The position numbers were made by a program, and so were the translations under genes. Under the pieces are notes generated by a model that saw only the letters and a program-made list of their open reading frames with translations, was not told the origin of the DNA and searched no databases. From Thermoguttaceae bacterium (GTDB lineage Bacteria; Planctomycetota; Planctomycetia; Pirellulales; Thermoguttaceae), in the NCBI GenBank assembly GCA_024653385.1, contig JANLFZ010000177.1, forward strand, positions 2,015 through 11,560: a stretch of DNA of 9,546 bases, given 5' to 3'. Below, one piece after another: positions 1 to 7,297 of the stretch (its first letter is position 1; each line of letters begins with the position of its first letter).

Positions 1-3000
1 GTCGGTAAGCGTGTATCAAGACGCCGACCGCATCGTGTGGCGCTTCGGCAAGGGCGATGTCTGGGATCGCCGGCTCGACTTGAGCGACGACCCCAAGCCC
101 GCTCACATCTCCGAGATCGCGCACGGCATTCGGGTCGAGGGCTGGAAATGCCCGCCCTACGGCGGCCCCGTCGAAGCCACGCGCGGCACGGCGAACGCCC
201 AGCGCATGAAAGAGCTTTGCCAGGGCGCGCCCCCGAGCTACGTCAAGCGGCCGTATCCGTGCCCGAAGCCGGTGGGCGAACTGGCGTTGCACCTGCCCGC
301 CGACCAGATGGGGCTCCAGATCACCCAGAGCCTCGTCATCGAGGAGGCCACGCTTCATTTGACGTGCGCCTGGCCGTCCGGCGTGCGACTCGATCTGGAC
401 TGTTTCATCCCGCCGTCGCCGAATGTGCTCGTGGTGCGATGGCAACTCGCCGGCTGGAACGCGCACACGCGGACCGGCCACGACGTGCCGCCGGTGCGCT
501 TCAGCCTCTATCGCTGGGCGGATCCTTCCATCGAGGTCTTTGGCGAACGATTTGCCGGCGAGTACTTGCACGAGGCCTTCAGGGGCATGGGCCGGCCGAA
601 GGTCACGCCGTTGGCCCCTCCCAGCGCGCACAAGGAAGGCGACTTCAGTTGGATCGAACAGGCCTTCCCGCCCGACCCGCTTTTCAAGGATGGCTTTCGC
701 TACCGGCTTGCGCCTTGGGCTTCCGGCTGCCGCGTCCAGCCGGTCGAAATGAAAGCCGGCGGCGAGGCGCGATTGCAGATTCTCCCGGCGGCCACCGCGA
801 CGAACGGCACCGTGATCGTGGCCGTGGCCACCAGCAGCGATCGCGGCGGCCCTGGCGAAGAGTTGGCGCGCATCGGCAAGGCGGTCGCGGCAAACGCCGC
901 CGAGGCGGTCCAGCGCTGGAGCGAGGCGAATCGCCAAAGCGCGGCCGAGTTCTGGGCCCGGTCGCGCCTCCAGGTGAGCGATCCGCTCATCGAGAATTGC
1001 TGGTACGAGACGCTCCACGCCCGCCGCTGCGCGTACCGCCACGATACGGTTCCGCCGGGGCTCTTTCTGCCCAGCACGGTCCAGGACTACGCGCATTGGC
1101 ACGGCGATTACCACCTGAACTACAACTTCCAGGAGCCGTTCTGGGGCGATTATACCGCCAATCACATCGAGCTGGGCGACGCCTATTTTCGGGGCATGGA
1201 GTTCCTGCTGCAGATCGGCCGCAAGATCGCCCGCGACTACTACGGCTGCCGCGGCGTGTTCATCCAACTGAGCGGGTACCCCATCCATGCCGTGGACGAT
1301 CCGCTCGGCGTGGTGCCGATGGGGCGCATGGCCTACATGACCGGCTGGGCAGCCAACCAGTACTGGTGGCGGTACCTCTATACGCTCGACACGAACTGGC
1401 TGCGTACGGCGGGCTACCCGGTCATTCGCGACTGCGCCTTGTTCTACACGGATTTCATGCGCCAAGGCGACGACGGCCTATATCACGTATTCCCTTCCAA
1501 CCAGGGCGAGGACGGCTTCACGGGCAATCCGAAGGACTACACCGATCGCCCACAGGTCATGCAGCACCTGCGCTATTGCCTGCGCGCGGCCATTTTGGCC
1601 AGCGAAGTGCTTCAAACCGACGCCGACCTGCGCGCACAATGGCGCGAGCGTCTGGAACACTGCGCGGGCGACGACGGCACGCCGCCGCTTAAGCTCACCG
1701 GCATCGAACGCATCTGCCACGAGGCGAATCCGCCCGAGTTCGGCTTTGGGCGTCCCTATCGTCCCCAACCCGACAAGCCCACGGGCCCGCCGTGGCCGAG
1801 CGAACCGACGACATGGTACTTCGGCCAATATCCTTGGGCCGTGATGGGTCGCTTGCGGGAAGGTCAATTCGTGGCCGATCGGGATTTTCCGGTGTTTCGC
1901 GACATCATTCGGCGCTGGCGGCATCCGAACGGCCTGCTCTGGGGCATGGCCATCGCCAACTACGGCCGCGCGGGCGCCTGGACCGAGTCGCTGGGCGTCA
2001 TCGCGCCCTTGCAGGAGATGATGCTGCAAAGCTGGGACGGCGCCCTTCGCATCTTTCCGGCATGGCCGCGCACCGTGGACGCGCGCTTCGAGAATTTCCG
2101 GGCGGAAGGTGCTTTTCTGGTCAGCGCGGCCTGGAGCAAGGGCCGCGTCCAATCGCTCGATATCGTGAGCCAGCGTGGCGCCCGCTGTCGCCTGTATTCG
2201 CCCTGGCCCGAGGGCGCGAAGGTCACGGACGACGCCGGCTCGCAGGTGACGTGCGGCGCCGACGCGTATGGCCGTCTCGAGTTCGCCACCGAAGCAGGCA
2301 AGCGCTATCGGCTGTTTCCTGCGCGCAACGACCGGACCGATCTCCCCACGCGACGTGCATTGTCGGGGACCGCCGGCCCGATGGCGGCGGCATCCATCCT
2401 CGCCGTATCCGCCGGGGCGCCGCTGCCCAGTGCGGCCCCGGCGCGGCGCGATCGAACGCAGCTCTTTCCCACGGATCTACCCCACGGTCGTTGGCTCCGG
2501 TTCCAGGCTGCGGGCTTCTCCGAACCCGCTTGCGGTGTCCTTTACCGGCTCAAAGACAAGGTGACCAACGGCCTGCCGCTAGGCGGGATTGATACCGGCT
2601 GCTTCGACCTCGAAACCAGCGGGTTGCTCGGCTATGTGACGATCTACAACACGCTCGTTCCCCGGCGCGGGCCGGACAACTGGCCCCTCTTGGGCATCAG
2701 TATCGGAGGGAAAACCTGGGTGCTCTGCGACCGGACCCAGGCAAAAACCGGCTGGGGCGAGTATCAGTATGGGGACTCCGGAAAGACCTTCCGCTATTGG
2801 AAAGACAAGAAATGGGACAACTCGAAGGAGCCCCTCTTGGAGAGAATCGCCCGGCTAAACCTCGACGGAGTCCAAACCGCCAGGGAAATCCACTATTGGG
2901 GCCACTACCCGGTTGCCGACTTGGAGTTCGAGACCGATGCCCCCATCAGCGTTGGGCTTCGGGCCTGGTCGCCTTTTTTGCCGGGTGCATTGGTCGATTC

Positions 3001-4897
3001 CATGCTGCCGGGCGCGGTCTTTGAGGTGCGGCTGAGAAACCGGACGCACGAAAAGCAGCAAGGCGCTCTGGCCTGCTCCTTTCCCGGCCCGAAACCTCTG
3101 GAAGCCGGCAGTGGAACCTACGACCGGCAGCATAAGCGCGTCGGGGAGTTCACGGGCGTCCATGTGCAGTCCAAGCTCGCCAGTTATGCCCTGGGGGTCA
3201 TTGGTTCCGAGGAAGCCCGTTTCGGTGGCGGCCTGCGTGCCGAGGGCCGCGCATGGTCGGCGATCGCCTCCACGCTGCCGGCGGCCGGACCCGACCATCC
3301 GGACGCCTCCGTGGCGGTCGATTTCACACTCAAACCCGGCGAAGAACGGATTGTCCGTTTTGTCGTGACCTGGTGCGCGCCAACCTGGAACGCGGGAGGC
3401 TACCACGGGGCCAACGCGGACCACACCTTTGCCCACATGTACCCCAGGCACTATCCCTCGGCCCTGGCGGCGGCGGAGAAGCTGTCCGTGAATCATGCGC
3501 GGCTGCTCGAACGCATCCTGGCGTGGCAACAGGTGGTTTACACCGAGAAGAACCTGCCCGAGTGGCTCCGCGAATCGCTCGTGAATGTGCTGCACTTGAT
3601 TACCGAGACCGGGATGTGGGCTCAGGCCGGGCCGCCGTTGCCGGACTGGGTGCGAGCCGAAGACGGCTTGTTTGGGATGAACGAGTGCCCGCGCGGGTGT
3701 CCGCAAATCGAGTGCATTCCGTGCTCGTTCTACGGCAACCAGCCGGTGGTGTACTTCTTCCCGGAACTGGCCCTCTCCACGCTCCGCGGGTACAAGGCGT
3801 ATACGTCGAAGGACGGCGTGCCGCCGTGGATCTTCGGCGGTTGCACCGGGCAAAGCGCGCCGATCGACTTCAACCATCCGACGCGGGGCTATCAGTGGGC
3901 TTCCAACGGGATTTCGGTGACGGCCATGGTGGACCGCTTTCTGATGTGCCACGACACTCCCGACCGACGGTATCTCCGCGAGTTCTATCCCGTCGTGAAG
4001 CAATGGATGATCTGGACCGTCGGGCTGCGGAAGACGCCATCCTACACCATCGGCGAACGCGTGATTGCCATGCCGGATTCCGACCAGGGCGAGTCGCTGA
4101 ATCCTCCGACCGAGTGGTTCGAGGCGGCCAAGCCCGGCTGGGCCGGAATGACCGCCCACCTCGGCGCCCTGCGCCTGGCCCAACTGCGCATCACGCAGCG
4201 CATGGCGCAGCGGGCCGGCGATGTGGCCTTCGCCGCCCAATGCGAGGAGTGGATCAAGGCGGGTGCCGCCGCCATGGAACACCGGCTTTGGACCACCGGC
4301 CCGAAAGGCGGATACTACTTGAACTACTTCGATCCGGAAACCGGCCGCAAGTCCGACTACATTTTCGGCTACCAGATGGACGGCGAGTGGATCACCGACC
4401 ACCACGGGCTGCCCGGCGCCCTGCCGCCCGAGCGCGTCCGCGCGGTCCTGGAGACCATCCGGCAAGTCAACATCGGCTTGAGCAAGTCGGGCGCGGTAAA
4501 CTACGCCAAGCCTGACGGCACCCCCTACGCCGAAGCCGAGAAGGGCACGTGGGACTACGGCGCCTACAGCTACTTCCCGCCGGAAGCCCTCATGCTGGCG
4601 ATGACCTACATGTACGAGGGCCAACGCGAGTTCGGCATCGAGGTGGCACGGCGCTGCTGGGAGAACATCGTTTGCCGGCAAGGCTACACCTGGGATATGC
4701 CGAACATCATGCGCGGCGACACGGACACGGGCGAACGGACCTTCGGCAACGACTACTACCAGAACCTCATGCTCTGGAGCCTGCCCGCGGCCGTGACCGG
4801 CCAGGATTTCGCCGGGCCGGCCAGACCCGGCGGATTGGTCGCTCGAATCATCCGGGCGGCTCGGCCCGACACCGTCGGCGTCACCGCGTCTCGTTGA
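1..4897 (+). CDS. Fused GH95/DUF5703-like + GH116-like glycoside hydrolase (5' partial)
   Basis: The frame is open to the left edge, and residues before the first GTG (position 11) read S-V-S, so the true start and any signal peptide lie upstream. Numbering below counts that GTG as residue 1 (1628 residues). Residues 1-775 resemble GH95 / DUF5703-type hydrolases: an N-terminal beta domain, then an (alpha/alpha)6 barrel with 'GDYHLNYNFQEPFWG' (365-379), 'NQGEDG' (497-502) where GH95 has its SPEN acid loop, and 'EMMLQSWDG' (669-677), then a GH95-style C-terminal beta domain ending near 'YRLFPA'. Residues 776-845 are a linker with a Tat-signal-like stretch. Residues 846-1628 resemble GH116 (GBA2-type): 'NGLPLGGIDTG' (853-863), 'LSTLRGYKAY', 'SDQGESLNPPTEWF' (1357-1370) and a closing helical region. 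Expected role: extracytoplasmic glycan hydrolysis by two active sites. Substrates are unknown, and canonical catalytic residues are not all evident in either half. Fold calls are from remembered motifs. Confidence 0.88.
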   Translation, partial: SVSVYQDADRIVWRFGKGDVWDRRLDLSDDPKPAHISEIAHGIRVEGWKCPPYGGPVEATRGTANAQRMKELCQGAPPSYVKRPYPCPKPVGELALHLPADQMGLQITQSLVIEEATLHLTCAWPSGVRLDLDCFIPPSPNVLVVRWQLAGWNAHTRTGHDVPPVRFSLYRWADPSIEVFGERFAGEYLHEAFRGMGRPKVTPLAPPSAHKEGDFSWIEQAFPPDPLFKDGFRYRLAPWASGCRVQPVEMKAGGEARLQILPAATATNGTVIVAVATSSDRGGPGEELARIGKAVAANAAEAVQRWSEANRQSAAEFWARSRLQVSDPLIENCWYETLHARRCAYRHDTVPPGLFLPSTVQDYAHWHGDYHLNYNFQEPFWGDYTANHIELGDAYFRGMEFLLQIGRKIARDYYGCRGVFIQLSGYPIHAVDDPLGVVPMGRMAYMTGWAANQYWWRYLYTLDTNWLRTAGYPVIRDCALFYTDFMRQGDDGLYHVFPSNQGEDGFTGNPKDYTDRPQVMQHLRYCLRAAILASEVLQTDADLRAQWRERLEHCAGDDGTPPLKLTGIERICHEANPPEFGFGRPYRPQPDKPTGPPWPSEPTTWYFGQYPWAVMGRLREGQFVADRDFPVFRDIIRRWRHPNGLLWGMAIANYGRAGAWTESLGVIAPLQEMMLQSWDGALRIFPAWPRTVDARFENFRAEGAFLVSAAWSKGRVQSLDIVSQRGARCRLYSPWPEGAKVTDDAGSQVTCGADAYGRLEFATEAGKRYRLFPARNDRTDLPTRRALSGTAGPMAAASILAVSAGAPLPSAAPARRDRTQLFPTDLPHGRWLRFQAAGFSEPACGVLYRLKDKVTNGLPLGGIDTGCFDLETSGLLGYVTIYNTLVPRRGPDNWPLLGISIGGKTWVLCDRTQAKTGWGEYQYGDSGKTFRYWKDKKWDNSKEPLLERIARLNLDGVQTAREIHYWGHYPVADLEFETDAPISVGLRAWSPFLPGALVDSMLPGAVFEVRLRNRTHEKQQGALACSFPGPKPLEAGSGTYDRQHKRVGEFTGVHVQSKLASYALGVIGSEEARFGGGLRAEGRAWSAIASTLPAAGPDHPDASVAVDFTLKPGEERIVRFVVTWCAPTWNAGGYHGANADHTFAHMYPRHYPSALAAAEKLSVNHARLLERILAWQQVVYTEKNLPEWLRESLVNVLHLITETGMWAQAGPPLPDWVRAEDGLFGMNECPRGCPQIECIPCSFYGNQPVVYFFPELALSTLRGYKAYTSKDGVPPWIFGGCTGQSAPIDFNHPTRGYQWASNGISVTAMVDRFLMCHDTPDRRYLREFYPVVKQWMIWTVGLRKTPSYTIGERVIAMPDSDQGESLNPPTEWFEAAKPGWAGMTAHLGALRLAQLRITQRMAQRAGDVAFAAQCEEWIKAGAAAMEHRLWTTGPKGGYYLNYFDPETGRKSDYIFGYQMDGEWITDHHGLPGALPPERVRAVLETIRQVNIGLSKSGAVNYAKPDGTPYAEAEKGTWDYGAYSYFPPEALMLAMTYMYEGQREFGIEVARRCWENIVCRQGYTWDMPNIMRGDTDTGERTFGNDYYQNLMLWSLPAAVTGQDFAGPARPGGLVARIIRAARPDTVGVTASR
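2339..2473 (+). other. Interdomain junction with Tat-signal-like remnant
   Basis: Between the end of the GH95-like half and the start of the GH116-like half, residues 777-821 contain 'TRRALSGTAG' followed by an Ala-rich hydrophobic run ('MAAASILAVSAGAPLP') and then 'SAAPA', which resembles a signal-peptidase site. This is the layout of a planctomycete Tat signal (twin Arg, hydrophobic core, A-x-A), but it sits about 780 residues inside a protein. No strong Shine-Dalgarno precedes the internal ATG at 2381 (only a weak GGGGA), so independent translation from here is not well supported. I infer it marks where two formerly separate secreted enzymes were joined. A simple Ala/Pro-rich linker is the alternative. 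Confidence 0.5.
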
Positions 4898-4908
4898 CAA
4901 CCCCGGTA

Positions 4909-4929
4909 GCCGGTTTTCCGGCGCGCCGG
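4909..4929. other. Small GC-rich hairpin / palindrome in intergenic gap
   Basis: In the 83-nt gap after the fused hydrolase, GCCGG-TTTT-CCGGC (4909-4922) can form a perfect 5-bp stem with a T4 loop. It overlaps the 12-nt perfect palindrome CCGGCGCGCCGG (4918-4929). There is no trailing T-tract, so it is not a standard intrinsic terminator. It could be a weak attenuator or an mRNA processing/stability element, or simply chance in GC-rich DNA. Confidence 0.3.
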
Positions 4930-4970
4930 CATCTGGTAAGGTGGTTGATCGCGGGGCTTTCCTTGTCCGG

Positions 4971-4975
4971 AGGAG
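4971..4975 (+). promoter_or_regulatory. Ribosome binding site of the SGNH hydrolase
   Basis: AGGAG lies 5 nt before the ATG at 4981. It fixes that start over the long in-frame open stretch that extends back into the preceding gene, because the protein from 4981 begins with a clean signal peptide. Confidence 0.8.
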
Positions 4976-4980
4976 TCGTT

Positions 4981-5781
4981 ATGCGAGGTGTGACCGGTTT
5001 GCGGCAATTCCTGGCGGTATTGGGTTTGTTTCTGGCGAGCCCTCTCGTCTCCTTGCCTGCCGAGGAGGACGGCGGCTACATCTTCGAGCACAACGAACGC
5101 AAGCCCGAGGAGATGGCGGCCGCCCGGGCGAGGATCCCGCCGGTCAACGTCGAGTTGCCGCCCGACCGCCTCAAGCGGTTGCCCGAGACGATGAAGCGGC
5201 TACGCGAGGGCGGTACGCTGCGGATCGTGATGCTCGGCGACAGCATCATCAACGACACCGCCCGCTCGTGCTGGCACGAGCTGGTCGCGCGGCACTACCC
5301 GAAGTGCCGCATCGTGCGGGTGGTCAGCGTGCGCGGCGGCACGGGCTGCTGGTTCTACAAGCAGCCCGGCAAGATCGAGCGCTATGTGCTGAACCAGCGG
5401 CCCGATCTGGTCATCATCGGTGGTATCAGCCACAATTACGACGTCGAGTCGATCCGCGAGTGCCTCAAGCAGATCCGCGCGGCCTCGAAGTGCGAGTTCT
5501 TCCTGATGACCGGCCCGTTCGGCGCCGCCGACCCTCTCTCGGGGGAGGACTGGCGCCAGCGCGCCGGCGGAGGAAAGGACGAGAAGTACGCCGCCGAACT
5601 GAAGGCCCTGGCCGACGAGTTCGGGGCCGAGTTTCTCGATATGCAGCTCGTCTGGGGCCAGTACATCCGCGGGGCGAAAAAGCCGCTGGACTTCTTCAAG
5701 CGCGACCCGGTGCATGCCAACGCCGAGGGCGAAGCCGTGCTCGCGCGCATCCTGGAGCAGTATTTCACCCCGGGCCGTTGA
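4981..5781 (+). CDS. Secreted SGNH/GDSL-family hydrolase (putative carbohydrate esterase)
   Basis: The 266-residue protein starts with a Sec-type signal peptide: Arg at 2 and 8, a hydrophobic core around 9-25, and probable cleavage after 'SLPA' (about residue 27). SGNH blocks are visible: 'IVMLGDSIIND' (82-92) with nucleophile Ser88, Gly in 'VRGGTG' (117-122), Asn152 in 'GGISHNYD', and 'DPVH' (242-245) with the Asp/His pair of the triad. Length fits a single SGNH domain. Such enzymes remove acetyl or other esters from sugars or lipids; given its place between a glycosidase fusion and a sulfatase, polysaccharide deacetylation in the periplasm or outside the cell is the likeliest role, but the substrate is inferred only from context. 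It starts 83 nt after the previous gene and ends 59 nt before the next, consistent with one operon. The fold is secure and the exact activity is not. Confidence 0.92.
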   Translation: MRGVTGLRQFLAVLGLFLASPLVSLPAEEDGGYIFEHNERKPEEMAAARARIPPVNVELPPDRLKRLPETMKRLREGGTLRIVMLGDSIINDTARSCWHELVARHYPKCRIVRVVSVRGGTGCWFYKQPGKIERYVLNQRPDLVIIGGISHNYDVESIRECLKQIRAASKCEFFLMTGPFGAADPLSGEDWRQRAGGGKDEKYAAELKALADEFGAEFLDMQLVWGQYIRGAKKPLDFFKRDPVHANAEGEAVLARILEQYFTPGR

Positions 5782-5827
5782 CGCGACCTGCTCCGACCGC
5801 TCGAACCGGACTTGGGCGCCAGCGATC

Positions 5828-5834
5828 GAGGAGA
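5828..5834 (+). promoter_or_regulatory. Ribosome binding site of the sulfatase
   Basis: GAGGAGA lies 6 nt before the ATG at 5841 and supports that start. The frame is open much further upstream (to about 4941), but translation there overlaps the SGNH gene in another frame and gives Arg-rich shadow sequence. Confidence 0.8.
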
Positions 5835-5840
5835 CGTTCC

Positions 5841-7262
5841 ATGACAACCAGGCGATTGCTCTTGACTCTAGCGATCGCAAGCGCGGCGGGATTGGCAGCG
5901 AACGATGCCCGTCCGGCCGAGCAGCCGACGGGCAAGCCGCACATCCTCATGATCCTGGCCGATGACCTCGGTTGGGGCGACGTGGGATTCCACGGCGGCG
6001 AGATCAAGACGCCGAATCTCGACCGGCTCGCCTTCTCGGGGGCCCGGTTGGAGCAGTTCAACGTCCAGCCGGTCTGCTCGCCCACCCGGGCGGCGCTAAT
6101 GACGGGCCGCTACCCGATGCGGCACGGCCTGCAAGTGGGCGTGGTCCGGCCTTGGGCGCAGTACGGCCTGCCTTTGGAGGAACGCACCTTGCCGCAAGCC
6201 CTCAAGGAAGCGGGATACGCCACGGCAATTTGCGGCAAGTGGCACTTGGGGCATTTCCAGCCGGAGTACCTGCCCACCCGCCGCGGCTTCGATCGGCAGT
6301 ATGGCCACTACAATGGCGCCATCGACTACTTCACGCACCAGCGCGACGGCGGCCACGACTGGCACCGCGACGACAAGGCGTGCTACGACCAGGGCTACAG
6401 TACCTTCCTGCTGGCCGACGAGGCGGTCCGGATCATTCGGCAGCACAACCTAGCCAAGCCGCTGTTTCTCTACCTCGCGTTCAACGCCGTCCACGCGCCC
6501 CACCAGGTGCCGCCCGCGTACGTCGAGCCCTATCGGCACCTGGACGAGCCTCGACGCACCTACGCGGGCATGGTCGCCGCGATGGACGAGGCGATCGGCC
6601 GGGTGCTGGCCGCGTTGGAAGAGAGGCGGATGCGCCAACGCACGCTCGTCGTGTTCTCCAGCGACAACGGCGGTCCAGCTCCAGGCCGGGTCACCAGCAA
6701 CGGGCGTTACCGGGCCGGCAAGGGCACGCTCTACGAGGGCGGTGTGCGCGTGGCCGCTTGCGCCGCCTGGGAGGGCCACATCAAGCCGGGGACGGTCGTC
6801 GATCAGCCGCTCCACATCGTCGACTGGTACCCGACGCTCCTCAAACTCGCCGGCGCGCCCTTGGACCAGAAGCTGCCTCTGGACGGGCGCGACGCATGGC
6901 CGACGATCACCCAAGGCAAACCCTCGCCGCACGACGAAATCGTGCTCAACGCCGCGCCGGCCAGCGGCGCCATCCTCGTCGGCCAGTGGAAGCTGGTGAT
7001 TCGCGGCGGCTTGGGTACCGCGGAGGACCAGCAGGCCGAGGCCAAGCCACGCGGCAAGCGGGCCAAGGCGAGCGAGCCGATCGAGTTGTTCAACCTCGCC
7101 GTCGACCCCTACGAGAAGGAAAACCTCGCCCCGAAACACCCCGAGAAGGTCCAGGAACTTCGTGCTCGGTACAAGAGACTGGCCGCGCAAGCCGTCCCTC
7201 CCAAGGCGGCTCCGAAGCCATCGGGGTTCCGGTCGCCCAAGGTGTGGGGCCACGGCGAGTGA
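5841..7262 (+). CDS. Secreted arylsulfatase B-like sulfatase (formylglycine type)
   Basis: This 473-residue protein hydrolyses sulfate esters, probably on a glycan. The export signal 'MTTRRLLLTLAIASAAGLAA' has a twin-Arg start, so Tat export is possible. Sulfatase signature 1 is intact, 'CSPTRAALMTGR' (79-90); Cys79 would be converted to formylglycine by a maturase encoded elsewhere. Metal ligands are visible as Asp41-Asp42 ('LADDLGWGD') and Asp275-Asn276 ('SSDNGG'). Signature 2 is 'GYATAICGKWHLG' (125-137), with Lys133 and His135. His218 ('VHAPH') and Lys294 complete the expected active site. The runs 'LPTRRGFD', 'YAGMVAAMDEA' and 'HIVDWYPTLLKLAG' recall animal arylsulfatase B (GalNAc-4-sulfatase), so a hexosamine or similar sulfate is a reasonable guess only. 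Length is normal for the family. A basic, Ala/Lys-rich insert (about 395-412) and a Lys/Pro-rich tail are mild oddities. It is the last gene of the plus-strand operon and faces a convergent gene 35 nt away. Confidence 0.97.
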   Translation: MTTRRLLLTLAIASAAGLAANDARPAEQPTGKPHILMILADDLGWGDVGFHGGEIKTPNLDRLAFSGARLEQFNVQPVCSPTRAALMTGRYPMRHGLQVGVVRPWAQYGLPLEERTLPQALKEAGYATAICGKWHLGHFQPEYLPTRRGFDRQYGHYNGAIDYFTHQRDGGHDWHRDDKACYDQGYSTFLLADEAVRIIRQHNLAKPLFLYLAFNAVHAPHQVPPAYVEPYRHLDEPRRTYAGMVAAMDEAIGRVLAALEERRMRQRTLVVFSSDNGGPAPGRVTSNGRYRAGKGTLYEGGVRVAACAAWEGHIKPGTVVDQPLHIVDWYPTLLKLAGAPLDQKLPLDGRDAWPTITQGKPSPHDEIVLNAAPASGAILVGQWKLVIRGGLGTAEDQQAEAKPRGKRAKASEPIELFNLAVDPYEKENLAPKHPEKVQELRARYKRLAAQAVPPKAAPKPSGFRSPKVWGHGE

Positions 7263-7297
7263 GCGTCAAGAGGCCAACCGAGCGCGGTGCAAGACAC

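Noticed and set aside
11..13. GTG as the start of the fused hydrolase
   Set aside because: The frame is open to the window edge, no Shine-Dalgarno is visible, and the first residues already look like the inside of the N-terminal beta domain with no signal peptide.
37..1692. 551-codon plus-strand frame inside the fused hydrolase
   Set aside because: Arg/Ala/Pro-rich low-information product, fully overlapped by a frame with enzyme motifs.
4894..4899. TTGACA resembling a -35 box at the end of the fused hydrolase
   Set aside because: No -10-like hexamer lies 16-18 nt downstream (the position reads TCCGGC), and the hexamer overlaps the stop codon of the preceding gene.
2855..4900. 681-codon open frame on the minus strand opposite the GH116-like domain
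   Set aside because: Its translation is Gly/Arg/His/Val-rich with no recognisable domain, while the plus strand here has clear GH116-like motifs. Long antisense frames are common in GC-rich genes.
7263..7297. Possible bidirectional terminator between the convergent genes
   Set aside because: The 35-nt gap shows no clear stem followed by a T-tract on either strand.
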